64,000 nt of DNA, taken from positions 62,001 to 126,000 of the forward strand of contig JAUYRP010000002.1 in assembly GCA_030696695.1 (NCBI GenBank). The letters run 5' to 3'. Of the stretch, positions 9,737 to 19,738 are shown piece by piece. The translations under genes and the position numbers were made by a program. The DNA comes from Methylophilus sp. Lineage in GTDB: Bacteria > Pseudomonadota > Gammaproteobacteria > Burkholderiales > Methylophilaceae. The number at the start of each line of letters is the position of its first letter. The stretch's first letter is position 1. The notes below the pieces were generated by a model. That model was not told where the DNA came from, ran no database searches, and saw nothing but the letters and a program-made list of their open reading frames with translations.

Positions 9737-12700
9737 ATGCAAGATTCAGAACACCATCCTTCATCACCTACATTTGTGCACTTACGCTGTCATAGCGAAT
9801 ACTCCATTTTGGATGGGATTGTGCGCATTGACGATTACGTTAAAGTAGCCAAAAAAGATGCAATGCCTGCCATTGCATTGACCGATTTATCGAATCTATT
9901 TGGTGCAATCAAGTTTTACAAAGCTGCCCGTGGCGCTGGTATTAAGCCATTGGTGGGCTGTGATGTTTGGATTGAAAACCCTAATAATCGCGATCAGGCA
10001 ACGCGTGTGCTCATGCTGGTGCAAAACCTCATAGGCTATCGACATCTATGTGAATTATTAAGCAAAGCTTTTCTTGAGAATCAATACCGTGGCCGTGCAG
10101 AAATCAAGCAAGAATGGTTAGTCGATGCGAATGCAGGTTTAATTGTTTTGTCTGGCTTTAAACATGGTGATGTTGGGCAGGCATTAAGCCAAGACAACTT
10201 GCATACGGCTAAAAAGTGCGCCGAACAATGGGCGAGCCTATTTCCCAATCGTTATTATTTAGAAGTGCAACGCACACATGAAGTGGGTAAACATCGTGTG
10301 CAAGATAAGTTAGTGCAACAAACATTAGTCTTAGCTAGCAACTTAAATCTGCCAGTAGTGGCAACGCATCCGATACAGTTTATAACCCCAGATGACTTTA
10401 TGGCGCACGAAGCGCGCACCTGTATTGCTGAGGGTTACATGTTGTCAGATAGTCGTCGACCCAAACACTTTACTGAATCGCAGTATTTTAAAACGCAAGC
10501 CGAGATGCAAGCGCTATTTGCCGATATTCCAGAAGCGCTGACCAACAGTGTTGAAATTGCCAAGCGTTGTAATCTCAGCCTTACCCTTGGTAAAAATTAC
10601 CTACCCGATTTCCCAACCCCCAATCAGGAAAGTTTAGATACTTACTTAGTGCAGCAATCCGAATTGGGATTGGAATCGAGGCTTGCTTCGCTCTATCCTG
10701 ATGATGCTGCCCGTGCACAAAAGCGTGAAGTATATGAAAAACGGCTGGCATTCGAATGTCAGATTATTAACCAAATGGGGTTTGCTGGTTACTTTCTGAT
10801 TGTGGCGGATTTTATTAACTGGGCCAAAAACAATGGTGTACCAGTAGGGCCAGGCCGTGGTTCTGGTGCGGGCTCATTAGTTGCGTACAGTTTAGGCATT
10901 ACGGATTTGGATCCGCTACGCTACAACTTGCTGTTTGAGCGCTTTTTGAACCCAGAGCGCGTTTCCATGCCTGACTTTGATATCGATTTCTGCCAAGAAG
11001 GCCGAGATCGCGTCATTGACTATGTGAAACAAAAATATGGCTTAGCTTCGGTCTCACAAATTGCTACTTTCGGGACCATGGCGGCAAAGGCCGTGATTCG
11101 CGATGTGGGACGTGTGCTGGATTTACCATTTAATTTTGTGGATGGAATTGCCAAGCTCATTCCGCTGGAACTCGGCATTACCCTGCAATCGGCGTTAGAA
11201 AAAGAACCGCAACTTCAAGAACGACGCGAAAAAGAAGAAGAGGTAGCGGGGCTGTTAGAGTTGGCATTGCGCCTGGAAGGCTTGGTGCGTAACGTCGGTA
11301 TGCACGCGGGGGGCGTACTCATTGCACCCGGCAAGATATCAGATTACTCGCCCATTTACTGCCAGCCCGATGGCGCCAGTTTGGTCAGCCAGTATGATAA
11401 AGATGACGTAGAAGCAGTAGGCTTGGTCAAGTTTGACTTCTTGGGTTTACGTACGCTTACTATTCTAGATATGGCGCTAGAAAACGCCAATGCGCAACGC
11501 GCGCAAGCGTCTCTACCGCCACTGAGTTTTGAAACCTTACCGTTAGACGATAAGCGTAGTTATCAACTACTCAAAACATCTAACACCACTGCCGTATTCC
11601 AGCTAGAGTCCAAAGGCATGAAAGACATGCTCAAACAGGCTAAGCCAGACTGCTTTGAAGATATTGTCGCGTTGGTGGCACTGTATCGCCCTGGGCCGAT
11701 GGATTTGATCCCAGATTTCTGTCGTCGTAAGCATGGCTTACAGCGTGTGGAATACCCGCATCCCGCCACAGAGTCTATTTTAAAAGAAACTTACGGTATT
11801 GCGGTCTACCAAGAGCAGGTGATGCAAATTGCGCAGGTCGTCGCGGGTTATAGTCTCGGCGGCGCAGATTTACTCAGGCGCGCCATGGGTAAAAAGAAGC
11901 CAGAAGAAATGGTGGCGCAACGAGCTATCTTTAATGAAGGTGCGCAAAAAAATGGCTTAAGTGAAAAGCAAGCCAATGAATTATTTGACTTGTTAGAGAA
12001 GTTTGCAGGGTACGGTTTTAATAAATCACATGCAGCAGCGTATGCGCTGGTGGCATACCAAACCGCCTATTTAAAAGCTCATTATCCAGCGGCATTTATA
12101 GCAGCCACCATGTCGGCAGACATGAACAATACCGATAACGTACGTACGTTCTTTGATGATTGTGCGCCGAACCAAATTGATGTGTTGCCCCCTGATATTA
12201 ATCAGAGTGTGTTTCAATTTAAGCCTTTGAATGCGAAACAGATTTTATACGGTTTAGGTGCTGTCAAAGGCACAGGTTTAGCAGCAATTGAGCTGATCGT
12301 TGCATCACGTCTGCAAGACGGTCCTTTTAAAGATATCTTTGATTTTTGTGCGCGTTTAGATTTACGTAAAGTGAATCGTCGTGTCATTGAATCATTGATT
12401 CGTGCCGGTGCTTTTGACACATTAGAACCTAACCGGGCAGCTATATTGGCAGCTGTAAGCACGGCAATTTCTGCCGCAGAGCAAAGTAGCTCACATGCTG
12501 GACAAAATAATTTATTTGGTGAGGTGACAGAGACCAAACATCAACTGCCAAGTGTAGAAGCTTGGTCGCCTGAACAAGCTTTGTTAGAAGAGAAAGCAGC
12601 GCTTGGTTTTTACTTGAGTGGACATCCATTTTTAAGTCACAAAGATGAGCTAGCTACATTCGTGCGCGGCACGTTGGCAGATTTAGCACCGCAAGAGCAA

Positions 12701-13207
12701 CCCAAGCTCATTGCTGGGGTGGTGATGGGTGTACGTATTCGCATGACGCAGCGCGGAAAAATGGCGATAGTGACAATTGATGATGCTGTGGCGCGTGTAG
12801 ATGTGGTGGTAGGTGCGGAGCTATTGAATCAACATGCCATGTTTATCAAAGAGGATCAGCTGCTATTGGTCGAAGGGCGGATTAGCAATGATGATTTCTC
12901 AGGCGGAATTCGCGTGAGTGCTCGCAAACTGTTTGATATGACGACTGCACGCAGTCACTTTGCCAATATGCTCAAAATCTCTTGTAATGGACAATCGGAT
13001 GCGCAGAAATTAAGTGCGATTTTGAACCCATATCGTAGCCGCAACAGCGAGAAAAAACTGTGCCCCGTTAAAATTGAATACCATAATACTCAAGGCCAAG
13101 CCAGCTTAATGCTTGGGGATGATTGGCGCGTAGAATTACATGATGATTTATTAAAGCATTTACATGCTTGGCTTTCAAAAGAAAATGTAAAAATCCTTTA
13201 TAATTAA
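9737..13207 (+). CDS. dnaE: DNA polymerase III alpha subunit DnaE
   Basis: Catalytic subunit of the replicative DNA polymerase, 1156 residues, the normal length for proteobacterial DnaE1. Seen: an N-terminal PHP domain (FVHLRCHSEYSILDG near residue 14), the polymerase active-site region GPGRGSGAGSLVAY, then PDFDIDFCQEGRD with the catalytic aspartates, a helix-hairpin-helix part, an OB-fold C-terminal domain (LIAGVVMGVRIRMTQRGKMA), and a tail. The start ATG 9737 is the only ATG before the PHP domain, giving an N-terminus about ten residues longer than in E. coli. It stands alone, with 27 bp to accA, whose own -10-like TATAAT lies at 13199-13204 inside the dnaE end. Confidence 0.97.
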   Translation: MQDSEHHPSSPTFVHLRCHSEYSILDGIVRIDDYVKVAKKDAMPAIALTDLSNLFGAIKFYKAARGAGIKPLVGCDVWIENPNNRDQATRVLMLVQNLIGYRHLCELLSKAFLENQYRGRAEIKQEWLVDANAGLIVLSGFKHGDVGQALSQDNLHTAKKCAEQWASLFPNRYYLEVQRTHEVGKHRVQDKLVQQTLVLASNLNLPVVATHPIQFITPDDFMAHEARTCIAEGYMLSDSRRPKHFTESQYFKTQAEMQALFADIPEALTNSVEIAKRCNLSLTLGKNYLPDFPTPNQESLDTYLVQQSELGLESRLASLYPDDAARAQKREVYEKRLAFECQIINQMGFAGYFLIVADFINWAKNNGVPVGPGRGSGAGSLVAYSLGITDLDPLRYNLLFERFLNPERVSMPDFDIDFCQEGRDRVIDYVKQKYGLASVSQIATFGTMAAKAVIRDVGRVLDLPFNFVDGIAKLIPLELGITLQSALEKEPQLQERREKEEEVAGLLELALRLEGLVRNVGMHAGGVLIAPGKISDYSPIYCQPDGASLVSQYDKDDVEAVGLVKFDFLGLRTLTILDMALENANAQRAQASLPPLSFETLPLDDKRSYQLLKTSNTTAVFQLESKGMKDMLKQAKPDCFEDIVALVALYRPGPMDLIPDFCRRKHGLQRVEYPHPATESILKETYGIAVYQEQVMQIAQVVAGYSLGGADLLRRAMGKKKPEEMVAQRAIFNEGAQKNGLSEKQANELFDLLEKFAGYGFNKSHAAAYALVAYQTAYLKAHYPAAFIAATMSADMNNTDNVRTFFDDCAPNQIDVLPPDINQSVFQFKPLNAKQILYGLGAVKGTGLAAIELIVASRLQDGPFKDIFDFCARLDLRKVNRRVIESLIRAGAFDTLEPNRAAILAAVSTAISAAEQSSSHAGQNNLFGEVTETKHQLPSVEAWSPEQALLEEKAALGFYLSGHPFLSHKDELATFVRGTLADLAPQEQPKLIAGVVMGVRIRMTQRGKMAIVTIDDAVARVDVVVGAELLNQHAMFIKEDQLLLVEGRISNDDFSGGIRVSARKLFDMTTARSHFANMLKISCNGQSDAQKLSAILNPYRSRNSEKKLCPVKIEYHNTQGQASLMLGDDWRVELHDDLLKHLHAWLSKENVKILYN

Positions 13208-13234
13208 CCCCATTCCAATACGAATTGCGACAAG

Positions 13235-14230
13235 ATGAAAAACAGGCGTCTTACCGATCCTAAACTGACTTATTTAGACTTTGAAGCTTCAATTGCCGAG
13301 CTTGAAAAGCGTATTGAGGCATTGCAAGTGTCTCATGATGAACATGATGCTTTAGATATCTCCAAAGAAGTAGACCAGCTACAAAAAAAGAACGATAAGC
13401 TGTTGCAAGATACCTATGACAATTTAACTGCATGGCAAATTTCGCAAGTGGCGCGTCATCCACAGCGTCCATATACTTTGGACTACATTGAGGAGTTGTT
13501 CACGGAGTTTGAAGAGTTGCACGGCGACCGCGCCTATGCAGATGACCCTGCAATTGTGGGCGGTATTGCGCGTTTCGAGGGCATCCCGGTGATGGTAATT
13601 GGTCATCAAAAAGGGCGCGATGTGAAAGAGCGTCAATACCGAAATTTTGGTATGCCACGTCCAGAAGGCTATCGCAAAGCGCTTCGCTTGTTCAAAATGG
13701 CCGAAAAATTTGGCCTGCCTATTATTACCTTAATCGATACGCCAGGCGCTTACCCAGGGATTGGTGCAGAAGAACGCGGTCAATCGGAAGCAATTGCGCG
13801 TAACTTATATGTAATGGCTGAATTAAAAACACCCATTATTGGTGTGGTGATTGGTGAAGGTGGCTCAGGTGGCGCATTGGCATTGGGTGTTGTGGACCAG
13901 TTGTTGATGTTGCAATACGCCACTTACTCAGTGATTTCGCCAGAAGGCTGTGCCTCCATTTTATGGAAAAGTGCGACCAAAGCGCCAGAAGCTGCTGAAA
14001 CCTTAGCAATTACGGCTGACCGACTGAAAGTATTAGGCTTGATTGATGAAATTGTGTCTGAGCCACTGGGTGGTGCACATCGTGAACCATTAGAAATGAT
14101 GGAAAAATTACGCCATGCGCTTCGCGTTCAACTGAAATCATTGCAAGCCAAAAAAATCGATAAATTACTTGAAACTAGGTATACCCGTCTCATGAGCTAT
14201 GGCAAGTTCAAAGTTGCCGCCACCAAATAA
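13235..14230 (+). CDS. accA: Acetyl-CoA carboxylase carboxyltransferase subunit alpha
   Basis: Alpha subunit of the carboxyltransferase that transfers CO2 from biotin to acetyl-CoA, the first committed step of fatty acid synthesis. 331 residues against about 319 in E. coli; the extra residues are at the N-terminus ([17 protein letters not shown]). Seen: crotonase-type core with [43 protein letters not shown] and [12 protein letters not shown], all typical of AccA. The ribosome site before ATG 13235 is poor, and a later start cannot be excluded. A perfect TATAAT at 13199-13204 may be its -10, but its -35 is weak. Its end overlaps tilS by 32 bp, so the two are likely co-transcribed. Confidence 0.96.
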   Translation: MKNRRLTDPKLTYLDFEASIAELEKRIEALQVSHDEHDALDISKEVDQLQKKNDKLLQDTYDNLTAWQISQVARHPQRPYTLDYIEELFTEFEELHGDRAYADDPAIVGGIARFEGIPVMVIGHQKGRDVKERQYRNFGMPRPEGYRKALRLFKMAEKFGLPIITLIDTPGAYPGIGAEERGQSEAIARNLYVMAELKTPIIGVVIGEGGSGGALALGVVDQLLMLQYATYSVISPEGCASILWKSATKAPEAAETLAITADRLKVLGLIDEIVSEPLGGAHREPLEMMEKLRHALRVQLKSLQAKKIDKLLETRYTRLMSYGKFKVAATK

Positions 14231-15593
14231 GTCCAACCTGATTACGCGCGTTAACACATGTTTAACGCGCGTTTTTCATTCTAAACCTCAAGCTTCATAT
14301 CACTTAGTTCTGGCTTACAGTGGTGGATTAGATTCCACTGTATTGTTGCATGTACTCATTACCTTACAACAACAATTGCGTGCAGATAAAGATGCCCAAT
14401 TCCAGCTAAGTATTTCAGCCATGCATGTACATCATGGTTTGAGTGCCCATGCAGATGCATGGGTAACACATTGCCAGCAAACCTGTGTTCAGTATGGCGT
14501 GCCGCTACAAGTGGAGTATGTGCAAGTCAATAGGCAAAGTGGCCTTGGGATTGAAGCGACTGCCAGAAACGCGCGTTATGCAGCGTTACAACAAGTTTCG
14601 GCAGATTTTATTTGCCTAGCGCATCATCAAGATGACCAGGCAGAGACCTTGTTATTACAACTGATGCGGGGCGCCGGCGTAAAAGGGTTGGCTGGAATGG
14701 CGGAGGTAGATTTAATACAGCGTTTACTAAGGCCGCTACTCAATATTTCTAGGCAAGATATTGATATGTATGCCCAAGCCAATCAATTGCAATGGATAGA
14801 AGATGATAGCAATCAAAATACGGATCTTGATCGCAATTTTATGCGGCATCAAGTCATGCCATTGCTAGCAACCCGATACCCTAGCTTGCATAAAACCCTT
14901 AGCAGAACAGCGCAACATATGGCTGAAGCGAATGATTTGTTGACTGAGCTTGCGCAATTGGATGTTGCACAGGTGTTGGTGAGTGGTGAACAGAGTAACC
15001 AGCGTTGCTTGGCTATTGACCAACTGGCAACGTTCAACGCAGCTAGAGCAAAAAATGTACTGCGTTGGTGGATAGGTCTGCACAATGTAATGATGCCGAA
15101 TGCCGAGTTACTAGAGCAGATATGGCAACAATTGATACATGCGCGTGCTGACGCGAGTATTCATATTCAAATTGCGCCAAACCAATTGATCAAAAGATAT
15201 CTAGGCCTTGCTTACATTGTCAATGACATCATGCCTGCAGAAACTTATCACGTGTTATGGCAAGGTGAACCCGTGGTGCAGCTCACACCTGTTGATCGCT
15301 TGATTTTTGAGCCGATGAAAGGCCAAGGCATTGCGCAGAACAAGCTCGCTAATCACGCGTTACGGATTCGATTACGCGAGGGCAGAGAGCGGTTTAGACC
15401 TGAATTAGGGCGCCCCAGTAGAACACTCAAACATATTTTGCAAACACATAAAATTCCACCTTGGCAGAGAGGACGCGTTCCGTTGCTGTTTATAGATGAA
15501 ACTTTGGTGTGCATCCCCAATATTGGCGTTGACGCCAGTGTCGCGGCGCAGCCAGAGGAAATGGGTGTGTTGATTCGTTGGGAATGTATCTAG
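14199..15593 (+). CDS. tilS: tRNA(Ile)-lysidine synthetase
   Basis: Modifies the wobble cytidine of tRNA-Ile (CAU) to lysidine with ATP and lysine, changing both its codon reading and charging; essential in most bacteria. 464 residues, close to the family norm. Seen: the PP-loop SGGLDS at residues 41-46, the following [32 protein letters not shown] region cut by the HxxDDQxET motif, the substrate-binding [16 protein letters not shown], and a C-terminal domain with [18 protein letters not shown]. The start ATG lies within the last codons of accA (32-bp overlap); accA-tilS is a common betaproteobacterial pair. It is convergent with tesA, leaving 5 bp between stops. Confidence 0.95.
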   Translation: MASSKLPPPNKSNLITRVNTCLTRVFHSKPQASYHLVLAYSGGLDSTVLLHVLITLQQQLRADKDAQFQLSISAMHVHHGLSAHADAWVTHCQQTCVQYGVPLQVEYVQVNRQSGLGIEATARNARYAALQQVSADFICLAHHQDDQAETLLLQLMRGAGVKGLAGMAEVDLIQRLLRPLLNISRQDIDMYAQANQLQWIEDDSNQNTDLDRNFMRHQVMPLLATRYPSLHKTLSRTAQHMAEANDLLTELAQLDVAQVLVSGEQSNQRCLAIDQLATFNAARAKNVLRWWIGLHNVMMPNAELLEQIWQQLIHARADASIHIQIAPNQLIKRYLGLAYIVNDIMPAETYHVLWQGEPVVQLTPVDRLIFEPMKGQGIAQNKLANHALRIRLREGRERFRPELGRPSRTLKHILQTHKIPPWQRGRVPLLFIDETLVCIPNIGVDASVAAQPEEMGVLIRWECI

Positions 15594-15598
15594 TCGCT

Positions 15599-16246
15599 TT
15601 ATTTTTTGTTGAGCATGGTTTTTAAACTTGCCCAGATGGTTTCTAAAATAATGGGTTGTGCTTCAGCAGTAGGATGCAAGCCATCGTCCTGATTGAGTGC
15701 TCGGTTTCCTGCCACGTTCTCTAATAAAAACGGGACTAGTTTGACTTTAAATTGTTGCGCAAGTGTGGGGTAGCTTTGGTGAAAAGCTTGCGTATACTGT
15801 GGGCCATAATTAGGTGGAATGCGCATACCCACTAATAGTACTTGAATGTTGTTTTGTTTGGCCATTTCCAGCATTTTGGTTAAATTTTGCTGCATGGCAT
15901 CTACGGGTAAGCCGCGCAAGCCATCATTGGCACCAAGCTCCAAAATCATGATGCTAGGTTTTTGCTGTGCTATGGCTTGATTGAGACGGGTTAATCCGCC
16001 CGCTGTCGTTTCGCCGCTGATGCTGGCATTGACTACTTGATACGGATAGCGCTCGTTTTTTAAGCGCTCCTCCATCAAAGATACCCATCCTTGCTGGGTG
16101 GAAAGGCCGTAAGCAGCGGATAAACTGTCGCCAAACACTAAAATAGTCGATGCGGCTTGGCTTGGTAGTGCAACCAATAGCATTAAAACAAGACTAATAA
16201 ACATTAAACTAGGCTTATATAGCCAAAACAATAAATGAGACCTCAT
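15599..16246 (-). CDS. tesA: GDSL-type esterase/lysophospholipase TesA
   Basis: Multifunctional periplasmic thioesterase, protease I or lysophospholipase L1. 215 residues including a signal peptide whose hydrophobic core spans about 15-27 and which is probably cut after SQA. Seen: GDSLS at 39-43 (nucleophile Ser41), the glycine in GETTAGG, the GANDGL block and the catalytic DDGLHP near the C-terminus; these are the four SGNH blocks. On the minus strand, AGAGGAAA lies about 9 bases before ATG 16246, supporting this start, although a start at the Met near residue 15 would also give a working signal. The start codon abuts that of ybbA on the other strand; the same tesA/ybbAP arrangement occurs in E. 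coli. Confidence 0.93.
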   Translation of the reverse strand: MRSHLLFWLYKPSLMFISLVLMLLVALPSQAASTILVFGDSLSAAYGLSTQQGWVSLMEERLKNERYPYQVVNASISGETTAGGLTRLNQAIAQQKPSIMILELGANDGLRGLPVDAMQQNLTKMLEMAKQNNIQVLLVGMRIPPNYGPQYTQAFHQSYPTLAQQFKVKLVPFLLENVAGNRALNQDDGLHPTAEAQPIILETIWASLKTMLNKK

Positions 16247-16248
16247 TG

Positions 16249-16995
16249 ATGTTACTTTCCTCTACTGAAATAAATTCGCCAAAACAAAGCAATACTAATT
16301 CACTATCACACCATCCAACGCATGAAACTATCATTTTAGCGACAAAGCTCAGTAAAAGTGTGGGGAGTGGCGAACATACCCTACATATTTTGCGTGACTT
16401 ACAGTTAACCATACAACGCGGGGAGCGTGTGGCCATTGTCGGTAGCTCGGGTTCAGGCAAGTCTACACTACTTGGTATTTTGGCTGGGTTGGATGTACCT
16501 ACCTCGGGTGAGATCACCATTTTAGGCAATGCGTTCAGCACCTTGGGCGAAGACGCACGCGCGGCCATGCGAGGCCAATACATGGGCTTTGTGTTTCAGT
16601 CGTTTCAACTATTGCCAACGATGACTGCGCTTGAAAATGTGATGATTCCCATGCAACTCAATGGACATCCATCGCCTTTAAAAACCGCAAAAGAGAGTTT
16701 GACCAAAGTAGGTTTGGGCGAGCGTATGCAGCATTATCCCAAGCAGCTATCTGGTGGAGAGCAACAACGCGTTGCAATTGCGCGCGCCTTTGCTGCGCAA
16801 CCCGCGGTGCTATTTGCGGATGAACCCACAGGCAATTTAGATAGCGCTAATGGTGAAAAAATTATTGATCTGTTGTTTAAACTTAACCAAGAAAATAATA
16901 CAACGCTAGTGTTGGTGACGCACGATGTGCATTTGGCTCAACAATGTGACCGTGTATTGACCCTAAAAGACGGTCAATTGACTGCGAGCGTTTAA
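16249..16995 (+). CDS. ybbA: ABC transporter ATP-binding protein YbbA
   Basis: ATPase of a MacB/LolD-like exporter with the permease YbbP, of uncertain substrate. Seen: Walker A GSSGSGKST with Lys at about residue 71, Q-loop FVFQSFQLLPT, signature LSGGEQQRVAIARA, Walker B VLFADEPTGNLDS and the switch histidine LVTHD. The start is uncertain: ATG 16249 is chosen, with an in-frame TTG at 16246 just before it. Either gives a product with about 20 more N-terminal residues than E. coli YbbA, and neither has a strong ribosome site. It stops 2 bp before ybbP, so the two are translationally coupled. The divergent tesA start lies within 3 bp. Confidence 0.9.
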   Translation: MLLSSTEINSPKQSNTNSLSHHPTHETIILATKLSKSVGSGEHTLHILRDLQLTIQRGERVAIVGSSGSGKSTLLGILAGLDVPTSGEITILGNAFSTLGEDARAAMRGQYMGFVFQSFQLLPTMTALENVMIPMQLNGHPSPLKTAKESLTKVGLGERMQHYPKQLSGGEQQRVAIARAFAAQPAVLFADEPTGNLDSANGEKIIDLLFKLNQENNTTLVLVTHDVHLAQQCDRVLTLKDGQLTASV

Positions 16996-16997
16996 GT

Positions 16998-19529
16998 ATG
17001 GGTTTGCCCGATACGAAAGCACACGCATTACCTTTATATCAACTGGCTTGGCAACAACTTAAGGCTAATTGGCGCGCAGGAGATTTGCGTGTGCTGTTGC
17101 TGGCACTGGTATTGGCTGTAGCCGCCATCACTTCTGTCAATGCATTTTCCCAACGCATTGCTGGGCACCTAAACAGTCAAGGTGGCGTTTTGTTGGGGGG
17201 TGATTTGGTGGTCATCAGTGATCATACAGTGCCCGACAGTTATTTCCAGCAAGCACAACAGCTTGGATTGAAGGCGACACATACTGCAGAATTTCCTAGC
17301 ATGTTGGTGCATCAAACACGCAGCCAGATATCGGAAATCAAAGCGCTGGGTAGTGACTTTCCTTTACGCGGAGATTTTAGTGTACGGCTTACGCCCAATG
17401 CCGAACCTACACTGCTAATGCAACCGCCTGCAAAGGGTGAAGTCTGGCTAGAACCTAGGCTCATGGGTGTGCTAGGACTGCAAATAGGGGACCAGGTGAG
17501 CCTTGGTGCAGGGTCGTTCAAAGTCGCAGGTGTGCTGGAGCGTGAACCCTCTCGCGGCGGTGATATGTTTAGCTTTGCGCCACGCGTCATGATGAATGCA
17601 GATGATTTAGCTGCAACCGAGTTGATCCAGTTTGGTAGTCGCGTCAAATATCAAATGATTGTGGCAGGTAACGCTACGCAACTGGATGCATTTTCTACAT
17701 GGATCGCTTCACGTTTGCAGCGTGGTGAGCGTATTGAAGATGTAAAAACAGCACGTCCAGAAATCAAAAGTGCGTTAGACAAAGCAGAAATCTTTCTCGG
17801 TTTATCGGCTATGGTCAGCGTCATGCTAGCGATTGTTGCGATGTTGTTGGCTAGTGGTCCTTATTTGAACCGTAATTTAGATACGTTTGCCATGCTGCGT
17901 TGCTTTGGGGCGACAAGCCGCATGATACAAACGATTTTATTATGGCAAACAGTCTGGGTAGCATTGCTCGGTGGCTTCATCGGTGGGTTGCTTGGCTTCG
18001 CGTTACAAGAAGGCTTGGCAACTTTGGCAGGGCGATTGTTTGTAGAGTCGCTAGCACCAAGTGCTATGTGGCCATTTGTATTGGGTTTATTGGTCAGTTT
18101 GTTGGTCATGCTCGCACTGATGTGGCCACATTTGCGTGCGATTCGCAGTTTGCCCACGGTGACCATCCTGCGCCGCGAGGTGGAAATCAATCTCAAGCAG
18201 GATTGGTTAAATTATTTGCCGATGGCACTACTGGTGATAGCACTCATGGTATGGCAGGCCAAGACGCTTAAAATGGCGATAGCAGTCAGTACAGGTTTGG
18301 TACTCACTTGCGTCATTGTTGGCTTACTGGCTTATGCAATGGTGCATGGTTTATTTAAGCTTCAATTGCCTTCCGCTAAGCCGATAGCGGCTAGCTTGCA
18401 AATCGGTTTAACCAATTTAAAGCGTCGCATGCGTTTGTCGATTGCGCAAATGATTGCTTTTAGTTTGGGCATGATGGTCATTGTGTTGCTCAGCATTGTG
18501 AAAACAGATTTAATGAGTGCGTGGCGTGACTCCTTACCAGCAGATGCCCCCAATCGATTCGTCATCAATCTTCAACCAGATCAGCTAGAGGCTTTTCAGC
18601 AGGCTTTTATCAAACAACAGCAGCCTGCGCCACAAGTGCATGCCATGGTGCGTGCACGTTTAGTGGCCATCAATAATCAAAAGGTAGGTGCTGATACCTA
18701 TCAAGATGAGCGTGCAAAGCGGCTAGCTTCGCGTGAATTTAATTTGTCTTGGGCGGCAGACATGCAAGCTGATAACCAACTGTTGGAAGGGCAGTGGTGG
18801 AAGCCGGAAGATGCTGGAAAGCCTTATGTGTCGCTAGAGCAAGAGCTTGCGCAAAATTTGAACATTCAACTAGGCGATACGCTCAGCTATGATGTGGCAG
18901 GTACGCCTATTACACTGACGGTGACTAGCATCCGCAAGGTTGAATGGGATAGCATGCGTGCTAACTTCTTTGCCGTGACGCCACCGCAAACCATCGATCA
19001 ATTACCTGCAAGTTATATGACGGCCTTTTATTTGCCACCGCAACAAGCCGCATTTGTGCAGCAATTAGTCAGTACCTTTCCAAACCTTACGGTGATTGAT
19101 GTTGCCGCATTGATGGAGCAAGTGCGTTCCATTATGGAAAAGATGAGTGTGGCTGTGAGCTATGTATTTCTATTTAGCTTGGCCACAGGTTTGGCCGTGC
19201 TATACGCTGCCTTGATCGCTACACAAAGCGCGCGTATACGTGAATCTACTTTGTTGCGTGTGCTAGGCGCATCCAAGCAGCAAGTCAGTATTGCCATGTT
19301 GGCGGAGTTTTTTGCAATAGCTTTGTGTGCAGTGTTGGTGGCTGTGCTGTTAGCCAATATAGTCGCTTGGTACGTCAGTGCAACCATGTTGGAGATACCA
19401 TTTCACTTAAACTTGTCTATCAGTGCAGTTGCTGTGCTGAGCGCCGTTTTACTTATCCCACTAGCCTCTTGGCTTGTTCTTCGTCGTTACCTGAATGTCC
19501 CGCCCAAAGAGTTATTAAATAGCATCTAA
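16998..19529 (+). CDS. ybbP: FtsX-like ABC transporter permease YbbP
   Basis: Inner-membrane permease partner of YbbA, 843 residues. Two FtsX-type modules are visible: an N-terminal helix near 30-50 followed by a large periplasmic MacB-like domain, then transmembrane clusters near 265-290, 310-340, 350-375, 400-450, a second extracytoplasmic domain around 520-705, and final helices near 715-740, 765-790 and 800-825. Ten predicted helices agree with the YbbP family. Its close spacing to ybbA (2 bp) and the neighbouring tesA make the identification firm. Proposed roles in related bacteria include export of lipids or hydrophobic compounds and work with TesA; the substrate here cannot be read from sequence. 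Confidence 0.9.
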   Translation: MGLPDTKAHALPLYQLAWQQLKANWRAGDLRVLLLALVLAVAAITSVNAFSQRIAGHLNSQGGVLLGGDLVVISDHTVPDSYFQQAQQLGLKATHTAEFPSMLVHQTRSQISEIKALGSDFPLRGDFSVRLTPNAEPTLLMQPPAKGEVWLEPRLMGVLGLQIGDQVSLGAGSFKVAGVLEREPSRGGDMFSFAPRVMMNADDLAATELIQFGSRVKYQMIVAGNATQLDAFSTWIASRLQRGERIEDVKTARPEIKSALDKAEIFLGLSAMVSVMLAIVAMLLASGPYLNRNLDTFAMLRCFGATSRMIQTILLWQTVWVALLGGFIGGLLGFALQEGLATLAGRLFVESLAPSAMWPFVLGLLVSLLVMLALMWPHLRAIRSLPTVTILRREVEINLKQDWLNYLPMALLVIALMVWQAKTLKMAIAVSTGLVLTCVIVGLLAYAMVHGLFKLQLPSAKPIAASLQIGLTNLKRRMRLSIAQMIAFSLGMMVIVLLSIVKTDLMSAWRDSLPADAPNRFVINLQPDQLEAFQQAFIKQQQPAPQVHAMVRARLVAINNQKVGADTYQDERAKRLASREFNLSWAADMQADNQLLEGQWWKPEDAGKPYVSLEQELAQNLNIQLGDTLSYDVAGTPITLTVTSIRKVEWDSMRANFFAVTPPQTIDQLPASYMTAFYLPPQQAAFVQQLVSTFPNLTVIDVAALMEQVRSIMEKMSVAVSYVFLFSLATGLAVLYAALIATQSARIRESTLLRVLGASKQQVSIAMLAEFFAIALCAVLVAVLLANIVAWYVSATMLEIPFHLNLSISAVAVLSAVLLIPLASWLVLRRYLNVPPKELLNSI

Positions 19530-19585
19530 TTGGTTGTATACAACCAACATGAACCATTTAATTGGTTGTATACAGCCAATTAAAT
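19530..19585. promoter_or_regulatory. Tandem palindromic operators upstream of the TonB receptor gene
   Basis: A perfect 18-bp palindrome, TTGGTTGTATACAACCAA, lies at 19530-19547. A second copy, ATTGGTTGTATACAGCCAAT, lies at 19561-19580 and extends with flanking ATTTA/TAAAT to 30 bp (19556-19585) with one mismatched pair. The two centres are 32 bp apart, about three helical turns, typical of cooperative binding of a dimeric regulator on one DNA face. The TNGTATACNA core resembles GntR-family operators, but no such regulator is encoded nearby. They begin directly after the ybbP stop and precede the receptor gene by about 150 bp. Confidence 0.65.
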
Positions 19586-19673
19586 CGGCTACAATCAACC
19601 AACTCGCTGTCGTTCAACGTTAGTTGTTGATTTTCATGCATTTTATTTTAGGTCAGTTATCAGGAATGTTTCT

Positions 19674-19710
19674 TGCACATTTTTGCTTGAGCACACAGAA
19701 AAGATGTGCA
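19674..19710 (+). promoter_or_regulatory. Inverted repeat in the leader of the TonB receptor gene
   Basis: TGCACAT (19674-19680) pairs with ATGTGCA (19704-19710), with neighbouring T-run and A-run able to extend the stem past a bulge. It ends 28 bases before the ATG. It could be an RNA hairpin or a second operator. No riboswitch consensus (for example the cobalamin box) was recognised. Confidence 0.35.
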
Positions 19711-19738
19711 CTTATAACTCCGTCCTAGGGAAAAAATC

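Noticed and set aside
19586-19738. Cobalamin-type riboswitch upstream of the TonB receptor
   Set aside because: Only simple dyads are seen; no B12-box consensus or multi-stem layout was recognised.
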